From Gammaproteobacteria bacterium (GTDB lineage: Bacteria; Pseudomonadota; Gammaproteobacteria; Pseudomonadales; Halieaceae): a DNA stretch of 64,000 nt. The notes beneath the pieces are model-generated. The model had not been told where the DNA came from. It made no database searches and saw only the letters and a program-made list of their open reading frames with translations. This document shows, in pieces, positions 1 to 8,647 of this stretch (the stretch's first letter is position 1; every line of letters starts with the position of its first letter). The stretch is from assembly GCA_024644535.1 (NCBI GenBank), contig JAHEKX010000005.1:37351-101350 (forward strand), written 5' to 3'. The position numbers were made by a program, and so were the translations under genes.

Positions 1-566
1 ATTGCGATCATGATCATCACGCACATCATCATGATCACGATGTGGCGGCACCTGAAGCGGTTAGAGTGCATCCCATGAGCTGGTTGAGTATTGCCTTTGG
101 CTTAAGCGTGCACACCATTATCGATGGCGTTGCACTTGGCGCTGTTGTATTGGCTGAGGGCGCAAGCTCAACCCATGTGGCGTGGGTGGGATTGGGCGTG
201 TTTGTCGCTATTTTACTACATAAGCCCTTGGATGCAGTATCTATCGCAACGCTGGCAAGAGCCGCTGGACTTAGCCTTAATGGCCAGCGGGCAGTGAATG
301 TTATTTTTGCGTTGATGTGCCCTCTGGGCGCATTACTGTTTTACTTTGGATTTCAGTCCTTAGATGGTTTGGCGCCCGGTTTGTTGGGCGCGACACTCGC
401 ATTTGCTGCCGGTGCGTTTGTATGTATTGCTTTAAGTGACTTAATTCCCGAGGTTCATTTCCACAGCCATGACCGTTTGAAGCTGAGCTTTACCTTTTTG
501 TTGGGCATTGCAGCGGCCTACGCCATTGCGTTTATCGAGCCCGCCAGTCTACACGCGATGCACTAA
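1..566 (+). CDS. ZIP-family metal transporter, 3' part
   Basis: The frame is open from base 3, so the start lies before the window. The first visible residues are a histidine/aspartate-rich stretch (bases 6-41), typical of the metal-binding loop in the middle of ZIP transporters. Several hydrophobic helices follow. One carries HTIIDG and the next carries LLHKPLDA, matching the paired His/acidic metal-site helices of the family. ZIP proteins move zinc, iron or other divalent metals into the cytoplasm through the inner membrane; the metal cannot be told from sequence. The stop codon abuts the stop of the convergent ferrochelatase gene with no spacer. A bacterial ZIP of the GufA/ZupT kind is the best fit, but subfamily is uncertain because the N-terminus is missing. 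Confidence 0.85.
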   Translation, partial: CDHDHHAHHHDHDVAAPEAVRVHPMSWLSIAFGLSVHTIIDGVALGAVVLAEGASSTHVAWVGLGVFVAILLHKPLDAVSIATLARAAGLSLNGQRAVNVIFALMCPLGALLFYFGFQSLDGLAPGLLGATLAFAAGAFVCIALSDLIPEVHFHSHDRLKLSFTFLLGIAAAYAIAFIEPASLHAMH

Positions 567-1652
567 TTATTGTTTGGCGCCCAGTGCCACGGCCAAGTCT
601 TGCGTTTGCTGCGCGTCTTGTACGCGGCCCGGCAACCAATCGTTGGCTTGCTCTTCGATTAAGGCCTGCATAAGGTCGATATGGTCCGCCTCGGCGTTCA
701 AACAGGAAATGTATTCATAGCGTTCGCCGCCAGCTTCTTGGAAGTACTCACGGTTTTCACCGCCAATTTCTTCGATAGTCTCGAGGCAGTCACTGGAAAA
801 TCCCGGGCAAATAATTTGTACGCTTTTGACACCTTGTTGTGGCAGGTTTTTCAGCGTTTCGTCGGTATAGGGCTGCAGCCAAGGGTCGCGACCAAAGCGG
901 CTCTGAAAGGTGGTCATGTATTCGTTTGACGCAAGTCCAAGTTGTTCGGCAATTAGGCGCGTGGTTTTGTGGCATTCGCAGTGGTACGGGTCACCGTTTT
1001 CCAAATATCTTTGTGGCATGCCGTGGTAAGAAAATAGCAACTTATCGGCGCGGCCATATTTGGCCCAATGCGCCTTTAGTCTGCCGGCCACCGCGGTGAT
1101 GTATCTGGTGTGATCGTGGTAGTGGCTAATGAACCTAAAATCAGGCAGCCAGCGTCGCTGTTTGAAATCATCTGCAATAGCGTCGAAGGTGGAGCCCGTA
1201 GTAGCGGCGCTGTACTGGGGATACAGCGGCAACACGATTAATTTGCGTACACCCGCCGCTAGCATCTTGTCTACTACCGATGTGATCGAGGGTTGCCCGT
1301 AGCGCATGGCCACGTCCACTATGACCTGATCGCCGTAACATTGTGTCAAGGAAGACCGCAGTGCTTTGGCTTGATTCAGGCTGTGAGTGAGCAGGGGTGA
1401 GCCTTCATCAGTCCAGACTTCGGCGTAGGCGGCAGCCGAACGTTTTGGTCGAACGCGCAGAATAATGCCGTTTAGAATAAGCCACCATAGCGGCCGAGGC
1501 ACCTCAACCACCCTAGGATCCCACAGGAATTGCGCGAGATAAGGGCGCAGCGCTTTTGCTGTGGGCGCCTCAGGCGTTCCAAGGTTTGTCAAAAGAACAC
1601 CCACACGGCCAGGCTGATTGTGATTAAAGTCGGGGTAGCCGTGATATTTCAT
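567..1652 (-). CDS. hemH: Ferrochelatase
   Basis: Inserts ferrous iron into protoporphyrin IX, the last step of protoheme synthesis. The 361-residue length is normal for a proteobacterial enzyme. Visible marks are the N-terminal LLTNLGTPEAP (about residues 20-30), the PLYPQYS segment near 142-148, SYHG with the catalytic His at about 210, and the CLETIEEI segment with the acidic metal-site Glu at about 291. GDPYHCECH after the SYHG motif is typical of proteobacterial ferrochelatases. The ATG is preceded by an AAGGA ribosome site about seven bases away. It is transcribed toward the ZIP transporter and the two stop codons touch, so transcription must end inside the neighbour or be limited by convergence. 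No terminator is visible between them. Confidence 0.97.
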   Translation of the reverse strand: MKYHGYPDFNHNQPGRVGVLLTNLGTPEAPTAKALRPYLAQFLWDPRVVEVPRPLWWLILNGIILRVRPKRSAAAYAEVWTDEGSPLLTHSLNQAKALRSSLTQCYGDQVIVDVAMRYGQPSITSVVDKMLAAGVRKLIVLPLYPQYSAATTGSTFDAIADDFKQRRWLPDFRFISHYHDHTRYITAVAGRLKAHWAKYGRADKLLFSYHGMPQRYLENGDPYHCECHKTTRLIAEQLGLASNEYMTTFQSRFGRDPWLQPYTDETLKNLPQQGVKSVQIICPGFSSDCLETIEEIGGENREYFQEAGGERYEYISCLNAEADHIDLMQALIEEQANDWLPGRVQDAQQTQDLAVALGAKQ

Positions 1653-1866
1653 GAGGTAGTCCTTGGGTCATTATTGATTTTGAGCTTAGCTTACATACGG
1701 TTGATAGTGCTCTTAGGTTCAAAACACCCTGGCGCGCTGGTCACTTGCTTCATCGCGCGCGGCCGGTCGTTGGTCGTTTGGTGTATTCAATTAAACGCAC
1801 TTGCCCCTTATTGTAACTCCCGTGGTCGCCAATAACACAGTGCGACGAAATTGAAGGAGAGCAATC

Positions 1867-2193
1867 ATGAAGAATTTTATCCGTTATACCTTAATGGCTT
1901 TCGCCTCAGTGGGTATTGTTGCAGGTGCTGTGCAGGCAACAGCTGGCGAAGCGGCAGTGCAACTGGAAGCGGTAAACGCAATCAGTGTGTCTTACGCAGA
2001 CCTGAACCTTGAATCAGCCGCTGGCCGCGATACCTTGCAAAAGCGTATTGATCGCGCCGCTGAGAAAGTTTGTGGCCCTCAGTCTACACGATTGGCAGGC
2101 AGTTTATCTCGTGCAGTAAAAGGTCAAGAATGCTACGAGCAAGCGCGAATGGATGCGATGACTGCGGTAGAGCGAGGTGTGCAATCTTTATAG
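1867..2193 (+). CDS. UrcA family protein (secreted, function unknown)
   Basis: A 108-residue protein with an N-terminal signal peptide (KNFIRYTLMAFASVGIVAGAVQA, cleavage likely after about residue 25). The mature part contains SVSYADLNLESAAGRDTLQ followed by a KVCG cysteine and a second cysteine in GQECYEQA, the signature of the UrcA family. The two cysteines probably form a disulfide in the periplasm. The family is common in sphingomonads and marine gammaproteobacteria and has no known biochemical role. A strong GAAGGAGAG ribosome site precedes the ATG and an intrinsic terminator follows, so it is a single-gene transcript. Family assignment is firm; function is open. Confidence 0.85.
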   Translation: MKNFIRYTLMAFASVGIVAGAVQATAGEAAVQLEAVNAISVSYADLNLESAAGRDTLQKRIDRAAEKVCGPQSTRLAGSLSRAVKGQECYEQARMDAMTAVERGVQSL

Positions 2194-2234
2194 TTTTTAT
2201 GTAACCAGTACTCCCCGGTATTGGTGTCTCCATT

Positions 2235-2259
2235 GGCCGCTTTTAGCGGCCTTTTTTTT
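2235..2259 (+). terminator. Rho-independent terminator of the UrcA gene
   Basis: A perfect 6-bp stem GGCCGC/GCGGCC with a TTTTA loop (2235-2251) is followed by eight T residues (2252-2259). Confidence 0.93.
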
Positions 2260-2387
2260 GAGCGAGGCCTCATTTTTTAGACGGTTTTAGACCTAGCAAA
2301 ATGGCTTTGGGGTGTTACAGTAAGGTCTCGATCTGAATTTATTGAATAAAAACGCTCTGTGCAGTTTGTTAAGAGGTAGATAGACCT

Positions 2388-3560
2388 ATGTCACTCGATT
2401 TCGATAGTGCTCGAATGTACAACCCCAACATTACCGAATCTCACATTGCTTGGCGCGATCAATTGCGTCGCTTTATGGAAAACGAGGTTATTCCCTATGT
2501 TGAAGAGTGGGAAGAAGCCTGTGAGCTTCCCCTGTCATTGTGGCCCAAGGCTGCCGAGATAGGCTTGTTGGGTATGGGCTATCCAGAAGAGTTCGGAGGT
2601 ATTAAAGAAGGTATTGATGTCTGGCACTCGTGGATCGTGAATGAAGAGTTAGCCCGAGTGGGTGCCGGAGGTGTGGGCGCAAGTTTGATGGTACATGGTA
2701 TTGGTCTGCCGCCCGTCATTAACTTTGCTCGGCCAGAAGTCAAGCAGGCGGTAGCCCCCAAAGTATTGGCAGGAGAAGCATGGATTTCCCTGGGTATTAC
2801 CGAGCCCAGTGGTGGCTCTGATGTGGCGAATTTGCAAACAACGGCTCGGCGTGAGGGTAATGAATATGTCGTGTCGGGATCGAAGACCTTTATTACAGGT
2901 GGTATGCGTGCCAATTGGGTCAGCACGGCGGTGCGCACGGGCGGTCCGGGCCCCGGTGGTGTGTCCATGCTCTTAATTCCCACCGATGCGCCCGGCTTTT
3001 CGCGAACGCCTTTGAACAAAAAGCAAGGTTGGTGGGCGTCGGATACAGCCACTTTGTATTTTGACGAAGTGCGCGTACCTGTGACCAACTTAATTGGCGA
3101 AGAAAACCAAGGTTTTAAAGTTATCATGCACAACTTCAATTCAGAGCGCATGGGTATGGCGGCGCAGATGGAAGCCTACGGTCGAGTGTGCCTTGAAGAT
3201 GCGGTTATTTGGGCAAGAGAGCGCAAAACCTTCGGCAAACGGTTAGCGGATCATCAGGTTATTCGCCACAAAGTGTCGGCAATGAAGCAAAAGTTAAACG
3301 CTACGCAAGCCTATATTCGAGCCTGCTACGAGCAAATTGAAATGGGGCAACCTAACGCGGCAGACATTGCCTTACTGAAGGTCCAAGCGAGCGAAGTGAT
3401 GGAGTTTTGCGCCCGTGAGGCTATGCAAATTTTGGGTGGCGCGGGTTACTTACGTGGGAATCGAATTGAGCGCATTTATCGTGAGGTTCGGGTTAATGCG
3501 ATTGGCGGCGGTTCTGAAGAAATCATGCGCGATCTAGCGGCCAGACAGTATCAGTTGTAA
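2388..3560 (+). CDS. Acyl-CoA dehydrogenase
   Basis: FAD-dependent alpha,beta-dehydrogenase of acyl-CoA thioesters, full length at 390 residues. The middle domain shows the flavin-binding ITEPSGGSDVANLQ (about 135-148) and SGSKTFITGG segments. The C-terminal helical domain has the substrate/FAD helix with RKTFGKRLADHQ and the closing IGGGSEEIMRDLAAR. The loop position that carries the catalytic Glu in medium- and short-chain enzymes (Y-E-G-T) is Gly here. Glu253 in SERMGMA aligns with the helix-G Glu used by isovaleryl- and long-chain-type enzymes, so the active site is probably intact. It heads a run of three acyl-CoA dehydrogenases; the next gene starts 10 bp downstream, so they are likely co-transcribed. 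Substrate cannot be told. Confidence 0.92.
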   Translation: MSLDFDSARMYNPNITESHIAWRDQLRRFMENEVIPYVEEWEEACELPLSLWPKAAEIGLLGMGYPEEFGGIKEGIDVWHSWIVNEELARVGAGGVGASLMVHGIGLPPVINFARPEVKQAVAPKVLAGEAWISLGITEPSGGSDVANLQTTARREGNEYVVSGSKTFITGGMRANWVSTAVRTGGPGPGGVSMLLIPTDAPGFSRTPLNKKQGWWASDTATLYFDEVRVPVTNLIGEENQGFKVIMHNFNSERMGMAAQMEAYGRVCLEDAVIWARERKTFGKRLADHQVIRHKVSAMKQKLNATQAYIRACYEQIEMGQPNAADIALLKVQASEVMEFCAREAMQILGGAGYLRGNRIERIYREVRVNAIGGGSEEIMRDLAARQYQL

Positions 3561-3570
3561 GGGGAAAGTT

Positions 3571-4770
3571 ATGGCGACAGAACAACAATTAGAGAATTTT
3601 CGGCGGGAAGTTGCCGCTTGGTTGCAGGCCAATAAACCAGCCGATCCAGGGTTTTTACTTCCGCAGAGCTTTATGGAAGTTGGTAGCGAGCAACAGTTGG
3701 ATTTTTTGCGCGACTGGCAATACAAGCTTTGGTCAGCGGGTTATTTGGGTATGGCCTGGCCCAGTGAATACGGTGGCCAAGGTGCAGAACCTGTGTTTCA
3801 AAGTATCGCCGATAAAGAAATGTCGAAAGCATCGGTGCCTATTGCTTTTAACGTTATCGGCTTAGGTTGGGCAGGTCCCTTAATTAATGATGTGGGCACC
3901 GAAGAAGAGAAGAGTCAATACTTGAAAGGTATTTTGACCGGTGAAGACATTTGGTGTCAGGGCTTTTCAGAGCCAGATCACGGGTCAGACTTAGGTTCTG
4001 CGCAGTGTCGTGCCGAGCGAGATGGCGACGAATACGTCATTAACGGCAGTAAAATTTGGACGACAATGGGTAACTACGCCAAGTACATGATTTTGCTGGC
4101 GCGGACAAATCCCAATGCCGAGCGCAAGTACGATGGCTTGTCCTTCTTTTTGTCACCAATGAAAGTGCCCGGCATTGATCCTCAGCCTATTCGTAAACTG
4201 ACAGGAGAGTATGGGTTTACGCAGACCTATTTTAACGATGCCCGTATCCCCGCTTCTTGTCTGATGGGTGAAGAGGGCAAGGGCTGGCAACTCGCTATGC
4301 AAACCCTACAGTACGAGCGCGGCGCGGAGGCGGGTGCTGCCGGCGGTCTGTCGATGGTGCGTATTGCCTTTGAAGACATGATCGAATCATTGCAGGGCAG
4401 GCAGCGCGATGGCTCAGAGGTACTGCACGACCCGGTGGTGCGCGACGAGCTTATGCAATTACTGATTGAAGACAAGGCGATCAGTATTGGTGAGAAGCGC
4501 ACGCTCATCGGTGCGCTGAATAATGACTTTAGAATGTCGCTACCCTTATCGACGAAATTACGTTGGACCGAGCACGCGCGCCGTATGCGGCAAGCAGCCG
4601 TGCGTCTGCAGGGTTCTGATGGTGGTTTGTATGTGCAGGATCCCGAAGCCGTGCAGCGGGGATTTTGGCAGCGTGCGTACATGCAAAGTTTCTCGGCCAC
4701 GATCGGCGGAGGTACATCTCAAGTCCAAGCCAACATTATTGCCGAGCACGTGCTTGGTTTACCGAAATAG
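3571..4770 (+). CDS. Acyl-CoA dehydrogenase, large-subunit type
   Basis: A 399-residue acyl-CoA dehydrogenase. Visible are the N-terminal helical domain, the flavin segment FSEPDHGSDLGSAQ, NGSKIWTTMG, and the C-terminal IGGGTSQVQANIIAEHVLG. This architecture resembles the large partner of paired enzymes such as the pimeloyl-CoA dehydrogenase PimC/PimD and the heteromeric sterol side-chain dehydrogenases of actinobacteria. The paired gene follows 10 bp downstream and is a smaller, divergent paralogue, which supports a heteromeric alpha2beta2 enzyme. The Glu of the Y-E-G-T loop is Gly here. A GGGGAAAG ribosome site precedes the ATG. Its substrate may be a branched, dicarboxylic or ring-bearing acyl-CoA; that is inference from subunit type. 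Confidence 0.9.
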   Translation: MATEQQLENFRREVAAWLQANKPADPGFLLPQSFMEVGSEQQLDFLRDWQYKLWSAGYLGMAWPSEYGGQGAEPVFQSIADKEMSKASVPIAFNVIGLGWAGPLINDVGTEEEKSQYLKGILTGEDIWCQGFSEPDHGSDLGSAQCRAERDGDEYVINGSKIWTTMGNYAKYMILLARTNPNAERKYDGLSFFLSPMKVPGIDPQPIRKLTGEYGFTQTYFNDARIPASCLMGEEGKGWQLAMQTLQYERGAEAGAAGGLSMVRIAFEDMIESLQGRQRDGSEVLHDPVVRDELMQLLIEDKAISIGEKRTLIGALNNDFRMSLPLSTKLRWTEHARRMRQAAVRLQGSDGGLYVQDPEAVQRGFWQRAYMQSFSATIGGGTSQVQANIIAEHVLGLPK

Positions 4771-4780
4771 GAGTTGAGAA

Positions 4781-5899
4781 ATGGATTTCGGGAAAACACA
4801 AATAAACTTCAGTGAAGAACAGGCCATGTTGTTGGATGCCGCTCAGGGCATGTGTGCCGATTTATCACCCATTGATAAAGTGCGTTCGCTACTGGAAGAC
4901 GACAAGGGCTACGATGATAATGCCTGGCAACAGATGGTCGACATGGGCTGGACAGGTCTTGCCCTGCCTGAATCGGTGGGCGGCTCAGATTTTGGTCTTG
5001 GCGCACTGGTGCCCCTTTTTGAATCGATGGGTAAAAGTTTATTAACAACGCCTTTGATGAGTGCCGTGCTAGCGGGCGAATGTTTGCGCCGAACTGGGGA
5101 CTCTGCGACCCATGTATTCCTAGAACAAATCGCGGCTGGCGCGAAGGCTACCCTGGCCTTCGTGGAAGCCGATGACTGGGGTGCGCAACACGTAAATACT
5201 TGTATTGAAGGTGGCCGCTTAAAGGGCTACAAACGCCACGTGACTGACGCCGCAGATGCCGCCATTTTGGTCATTCCGGCCATGCGCGAGGGCGTCAAAG
5301 TGCTAACGGTTGTGCGAGGTGATCAGCTCGATACCGCCTGTCGTACCAAGCACGATGTCCTAGATGCCACGCGGCGCGCGCAATCCATTACTTTGGATAT
5401 CGCAGAAGCTGATATCGTGGTAATCAACGGCGAGGTCGATCGAGCATTGCAAGAAACGCAATTAATTGGCGCCTTGTTGGTGGCCGCCGAATCTACCGGT
5501 GCCGCCGTGTCGTGCTTGAATACCGTCGTCGATTACCTGAAAACACGTAAGCAATTTGGCAAGCTGATTGGTTCTTATCAAGCGCTAAAACACCCAAGCG
5601 TCGATGTGCTGTGTGCGATTGACTCGAGTAAATCTCTGATTTATCAAGCTGCTAGTGAAGTGCAGGCCGGTGCATTGAGTCGAGATGCACGTATAGCGTG
5701 TCACATGGCCAAGTCAAAAGCGTCCGAAACTTTAGTGTTTGCCGGTGACCGTGCAGTACAATTTCACGGTGGCATGGGCTTTACCTATGAGTGTGATGCG
5801 CAATTATACTTGCGTCGCGGTCTGTGGGCACAACAAGCGTTTGGCGATCCCATGCATCACCGTAAGCGGCTAGCAGCATTGATTTTTGACGCCGAGTAA
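4781..5899 (+). CDS. Acyl-CoA dehydrogenase, small-subunit type
   Basis: A 372-residue divergent acyl-CoA dehydrogenase. The N-terminal domain is recognisable (INFSEEQAMLLDAAQGM), as is the C-terminal RKQFGKLIGSYQALKHPSVD helix followed by FHGGMGFTYECDAQLYLRR. The middle flavin domain is weakly conserved and lacks the T/S-E-P-x-x-G-S-D signature seen in its neighbour, as is usual for small subunits of heteromeric acyl-CoA dehydrogenases, where the flavin site is shared. It lies 10 bp behind the large-subunit gene with a TAGGAG ribosome site. The two proteins most likely work as one complex. Its own catalytic competence is doubtful. Confidence 0.88.
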   Translation: MDFGKTQINFSEEQAMLLDAAQGMCADLSPIDKVRSLLEDDKGYDDNAWQQMVDMGWTGLALPESVGGSDFGLGALVPLFESMGKSLLTTPLMSAVLAGECLRRTGDSATHVFLEQIAAGAKATLAFVEADDWGAQHVNTCIEGGRLKGYKRHVTDAADAAILVIPAMREGVKVLTVVRGDQLDTACRTKHDVLDATRRAQSITLDIAEADIVVINGEVDRALQETQLIGALLVAAESTGAAVSCLNTVVDYLKTRKQFGKLIGSYQALKHPSVDVLCAIDSSKSLIYQAASEVQAGALSRDARIACHMAKSKASETLVFAGDRAVQFHGGMGFTYECDAQLYLRRGLWAQQAFGDPMHHRKRLAALIFDAE

Positions 5900-5908
5900 G
5901 TCCGAAGT

Positions 5909-5934
5909 ATGCCCTTACTCGTAAGTAGGGGCAT
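5909..5934 (+). promoter_or_regulatory. Hairpin abutting the start codon of the first ABC1 gene
   Basis: ATGCCC-TTACT and AGTAGGGGCAT form a near-perfect inverted repeat (one bulge) ending one base before the ATG at 5935. The only ribosome-site-like sequence (AAGTAGGGG) lies inside the right arm, so folding would hide it. A translational control role is inference. Confidence 0.4.
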
Positions 5935-7329
5935 ATGACAAAAAAATCTTCAAAATCCCTGTTTTATGGTTTGGGTCGCGGCTTGGGTGTCGGCCTTGCT
6001 GGGTTGCGAGCCGGTGGAGCCATAGCGGCTGACTCATTCATTAATCGCGCGATGGGTAAAGAACCGGGCCAGTCAGATTTTGCGGTAAAAGAGGCTCAGC
6101 GTTTCGTTACTGAACTTGGCAAAATGAAAGGTAGCTACGTCAAAATCGGACAGATGATGGCGTTACTTGGCGAACATTTTTTGCCTTCTTCTTTAGTGGT
6201 TGCTTTGCGCGACTTACACGATGCAACCGAGCCGCTACCTTATGAGCAGTTGTTACCGCAGTTGCGTACGATTGCTAATTTTAGTGAGCTAGAGGTCGAC
6301 CCTAATCCGCTGGCTGCTGCCTCTTTGTCGCAGGTGCACCGAGCTCGAATTAAAAGTACCGGGGAAGAGTTGGTTCTGAAAGTTCAGTACCCGGGACTGG
6401 CCGACACCATCGATACTGATTTTGATGCTGTAGTGAAAATGTTAACCATTGCGCGTTGGCTGAGTTCAGGCCGTGAGCTTGATGCCTGGATGCAAACGCT
6501 GCGCGAGCAGCTGCATTTAGAGATTGATTACGACCGTGAGGCTGCGGCCACGATAAAAATGCGTGAGCACCTAAAAGCTGAGCCATTGGGTTTAGACTGC
6601 ACTGTTTACGTGCCAAGAGTGTATTTACAGTACAGCACGGCACAGGTGCTTGCCTTGTCTTACGAGCAGGGCGTCAGCGTTGATAACCCCGCTTTGGTCA
6701 CGCTGTCTTTGGCCCGACGTAATGCTTTGGCGAAAACGATGCTAGCAATGTTTTTCAAAGAGCTTTACAGCTGGGGCGTGCTGCAAACTGACCCAAACCT
6801 GGGCAATTATTTGATCAGGCCTAAAGTGCGGGGTGATCAGGAGTCTGTTGATAAACTCGTGCTGCTGGATTTTGGGTCAACGATCGAGTTTGATGAACCC
6901 TTTTTAGACGCCTTGGGCAGAACCATTGCGGCTGGCCAAGTTCAAGATCGAGAGGCTCTGATTGAGGCGCTGATCGACCTGGGTTGTTTGAGCTCATCGA
7001 GTCACCCCGAGGCGCGAGAAAGCTTTGCCGATTTTTGCTTACAGTTGCTTGAGCCCTTGCGTCCCCCGAAAGAGCTTCCGTCTGAGTATATCGATGACCA
7101 GGGGCGCTATTGCTGGGCCGAATCGAACCTAATGAAGCGAGTGGCGACTTTGGCGGCACAGTCGGTTAAGCACAAACACTTTGCTACACCGACTAGGCAA
7201 TTTTCTGTGATTGCTAGAAAGCTTACTGGGGTGTTTACCTTTATTTGCATGTTAAAGCCAAGATTTAATGGGTACGAGATTGCGCAGGCCCACATCGATG
7301 TATGGCTGGAGAGTAAGCGTGGCGCGTGA
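5935..7329 (+). CDS. ABC1/COQ8-like atypical kinase (first of tandem pair)
   Basis: A 464-residue member of the ABC1 (UbiB/COQ8/ADCK) protein-kinase-like family. Lys70-Ile-Gly-Gln73 is the family KxGQ motif. ASLSQVHRA is the alanine/serine-rich nucleotide loop, LVLKVQYPG carries the beta-strand lysine, QTDPNLGNY is the catalytic-loop equivalent and LLDFGSTIEF the metal-binding DFG. QTDPN rather than HADPH places it closer to COQ8/ADCK3 than to classical proteobacterial UbiB. COQ8 proteins support ubiquinone biosynthesis, probably by ATP-driven lipid extraction; the bacterial COQ8-like proteins are little studied. It overlaps the next ABC1 gene, so the two are translationally coupled. A genuine protein-kinase activity is unlikely. 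Confidence 0.85.
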   Translation: MTKKSSKSLFYGLGRGLGVGLAGLRAGGAIAADSFINRAMGKEPGQSDFAVKEAQRFVTELGKMKGSYVKIGQMMALLGEHFLPSSLVVALRDLHDATEPLPYEQLLPQLRTIANFSELEVDPNPLAAASLSQVHRARIKSTGEELVLKVQYPGLADTIDTDFDAVVKMLTIARWLSSGRELDAWMQTLREQLHLEIDYDREAAATIKMREHLKAEPLGLDCTVYVPRVYLQYSTAQVLALSYEQGVSVDNPALVTLSLARRNALAKTMLAMFFKELYSWGVLQTDPNLGNYLIRPKVRGDQESVDKLVLLDFGSTIEFDEPFLDALGRTIAAGQVQDREALIEALIDLGCLSSSSHPEARESFADFCLQLLEPLRPPKELPSEYIDDQGRYCWAESNLMKRVATLAAQSVKHKHFATPTRQFSVIARKLTGVFTFICMLKPRFNGYEIAQAHIDVWLESKRGA

Positions 7330-8647
7330 CGAAAAACCCTTTAAACAACAGGCCTTGCCCACCGGCCGTCTTGCCCGCTTTGGTCGAATGGCGCGTCTGG
7401 CAAGCGGTGTTGCAGGGGGTATGGTTGCCGAAGGTGTGAAACAGTGGTCCAAGGGGCAGCGACCTTCAATGCGTGACTTGCTGCTGACTCCCAGCAACGC
7501 CGAGCGCGTGGCAGACCGCTTAAGTGAAATGCGTGGTGCAGCCATGAAGCTTGGCCAAATGCTGTCGATGGATACCGGAGATTTCTTGCCCAAGCCTCTA
7601 GCTGATGCGCTAAGTCAGCTGCGCGCCGAGGCGCACACTCTGCCACAAAAGCAAACCCGTGCAACTTTAAAGTCAATTTATGGACCCGATTGGCCCGAGT
7701 TGTTTGCCTATTTTGATATTGAGCCCTTTGCGGCAGCGTCAATTGGTCAGGTACATAAAGCTCAGCTACACGATGGTCGAGATATTGTGCTAAAGCTTCA
7801 ATACCCCGGGGTGTTAGCCAGTATCGATGCCGATGTTGATAACATGGCGACCTTACTGCGTTGGTCGGGTTTGGTGCCCGAGCAGGTCGAGATTACGCCC
7901 TTGCTGAACTCGGTAAAAGAACAGCTCAAGGACGAAGCTGACTACGAGCTCGAACGGAACTATTTGCGAAGCTTCCTAGAGGCGTTAAAAAACGACCTTC
8001 GTTTTTGGGTGCCCGAGACGGTCGATGAATTATCCAACAAGCAGATTTTGGCCATGAGCTTTGTTCCGGGTGAGCCGATAGAGTCTTTGGAGTATGCTGA
8101 CCAAGCCATTCGTGATTCGGTAATGACGGCCTTGATTGAGCTTTTGTTGATTGAGCTATTTGAGTTGCGGCTGGTGCAAACTGACCCCAACTTTGCCAAT
8201 TACCGCTATGACTATGAGTCGGGCCGCATCGTTTTGTTAGACTTTGGAGCAACTCGTGCTTTTAAAGCCAAATTTGTAAATGATTACAAAAGTTTGGCGA
8301 GAGCTGCTGTGGCAGGCAATGCCTCGCGTATGCTGGCCGCCGCCGATCGACTGGGCTATGCCATTGGTAATACCGATGGACCTTATCGCGACTTAATTCT
8401 GGAAGTATTCAACATTGCTTTAGAGCCTTTGAGTACACCCGGCGTATATGATTTTGGTGAATCAGACATGCCGCAGCGGATGTTGGCCTTGTCGAATAAA
8501 ATTACCGAGCATAAAGATTTTTGGCAGGTGCCTCCCGCCGAGGCGATTTACTTTCATCGCAAAATTGGCGGGATGTTCATGCTGGCGCACCGCCTGCAGG
8601 CTCGCGTGCCAGTTTACGATTTGTTTCAAGCGGCGGTGAAGTCCTAG
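7319..8647 (+). CDS. ABC1/COQ8-like atypical kinase (second of tandem pair)
   Basis: The frame is open from an ATG at 7268. GTG 7319 is preferred because TGGAGAG sits six bases upstream and gives an 11-bp overlap with the previous gene rather than 62 bp. The 442-residue product shows K77-L-G-Q80, AASIGQVHKAQL, VLKLQYPG, QTDPNFANY and LLDFGATRAF. The last two are nearly the human ADCK3/COQ8 sequence (QTDPNWSNF, LLDFGATR). The motif set is complete, so an ATP-binding protein acting on quinone or other isoprenoid lipid metabolism is expected. The stop codon overlaps the stop of the convergent photolyase in a shared CTAG. Both ABC1 copies look intact and are clearly diverged, so this is an old pair, not a recent duplication. 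Confidence 0.87.
   Translation: MARDEKPFKQQALPTGRLARFGRMARLASGVAGGMVAEGVKQWSKGQRPSMRDLLLTPSNAERVADRLSEMRGAAMKLGQMLSMDTGDFLPKPLADALSQLRAEAHTLPQKQTRATLKSIYGPDWPELFAYFDIEPFAAASIGQVHKAQLHDGRDIVLKLQYPGVLASIDADVDNMATLLRWSGLVPEQVEITPLLNSVKEQLKDEADYELERNYLRSFLEALKNDLRFWVPETVDELSNKQILAMSFVPGEPIESLEYADQAIRDSVMTALIELLLIELFELRLVQTDPNFANYRYDYESGRIVLLDFGATRAFKAKFVNDYKSLARAAVAGNASRMLAAADRLGYAIGNTDGPYRDLILEVFNIALEPLSTPGVYDFGESDMPQRMLALSNKITEHKDFWQVPPAEAIYFHRKIGGMFMLAHRLQARVPVYDLFQAAVKS

Noticed and set aside
3..41. Histidine codon run as a simple-sequence repeat
   Set aside because: It is coding and in frame with the ZIP transporter, where a His-rich loop is normal.
2579..3151. A 190-codon minus-strand frame opposite the first acyl-CoA dehydrogenase
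   Set aside because: It is antisense to a clear gene, has no family resemblance, and has no ribosome site.
4227..4700. A 157-codon minus-strand frame opposite the second acyl-CoA dehydrogenase
   Set aside because: Serine/arginine/cysteine-rich shadow translation of a conserved gene.
7268..7318. Upstream ATG start for the second ABC1 gene
   Set aside because: It would overlap the previous gene by 62 bp and lacks a ribosome site, while GTG 7319 has TGGAGAG.
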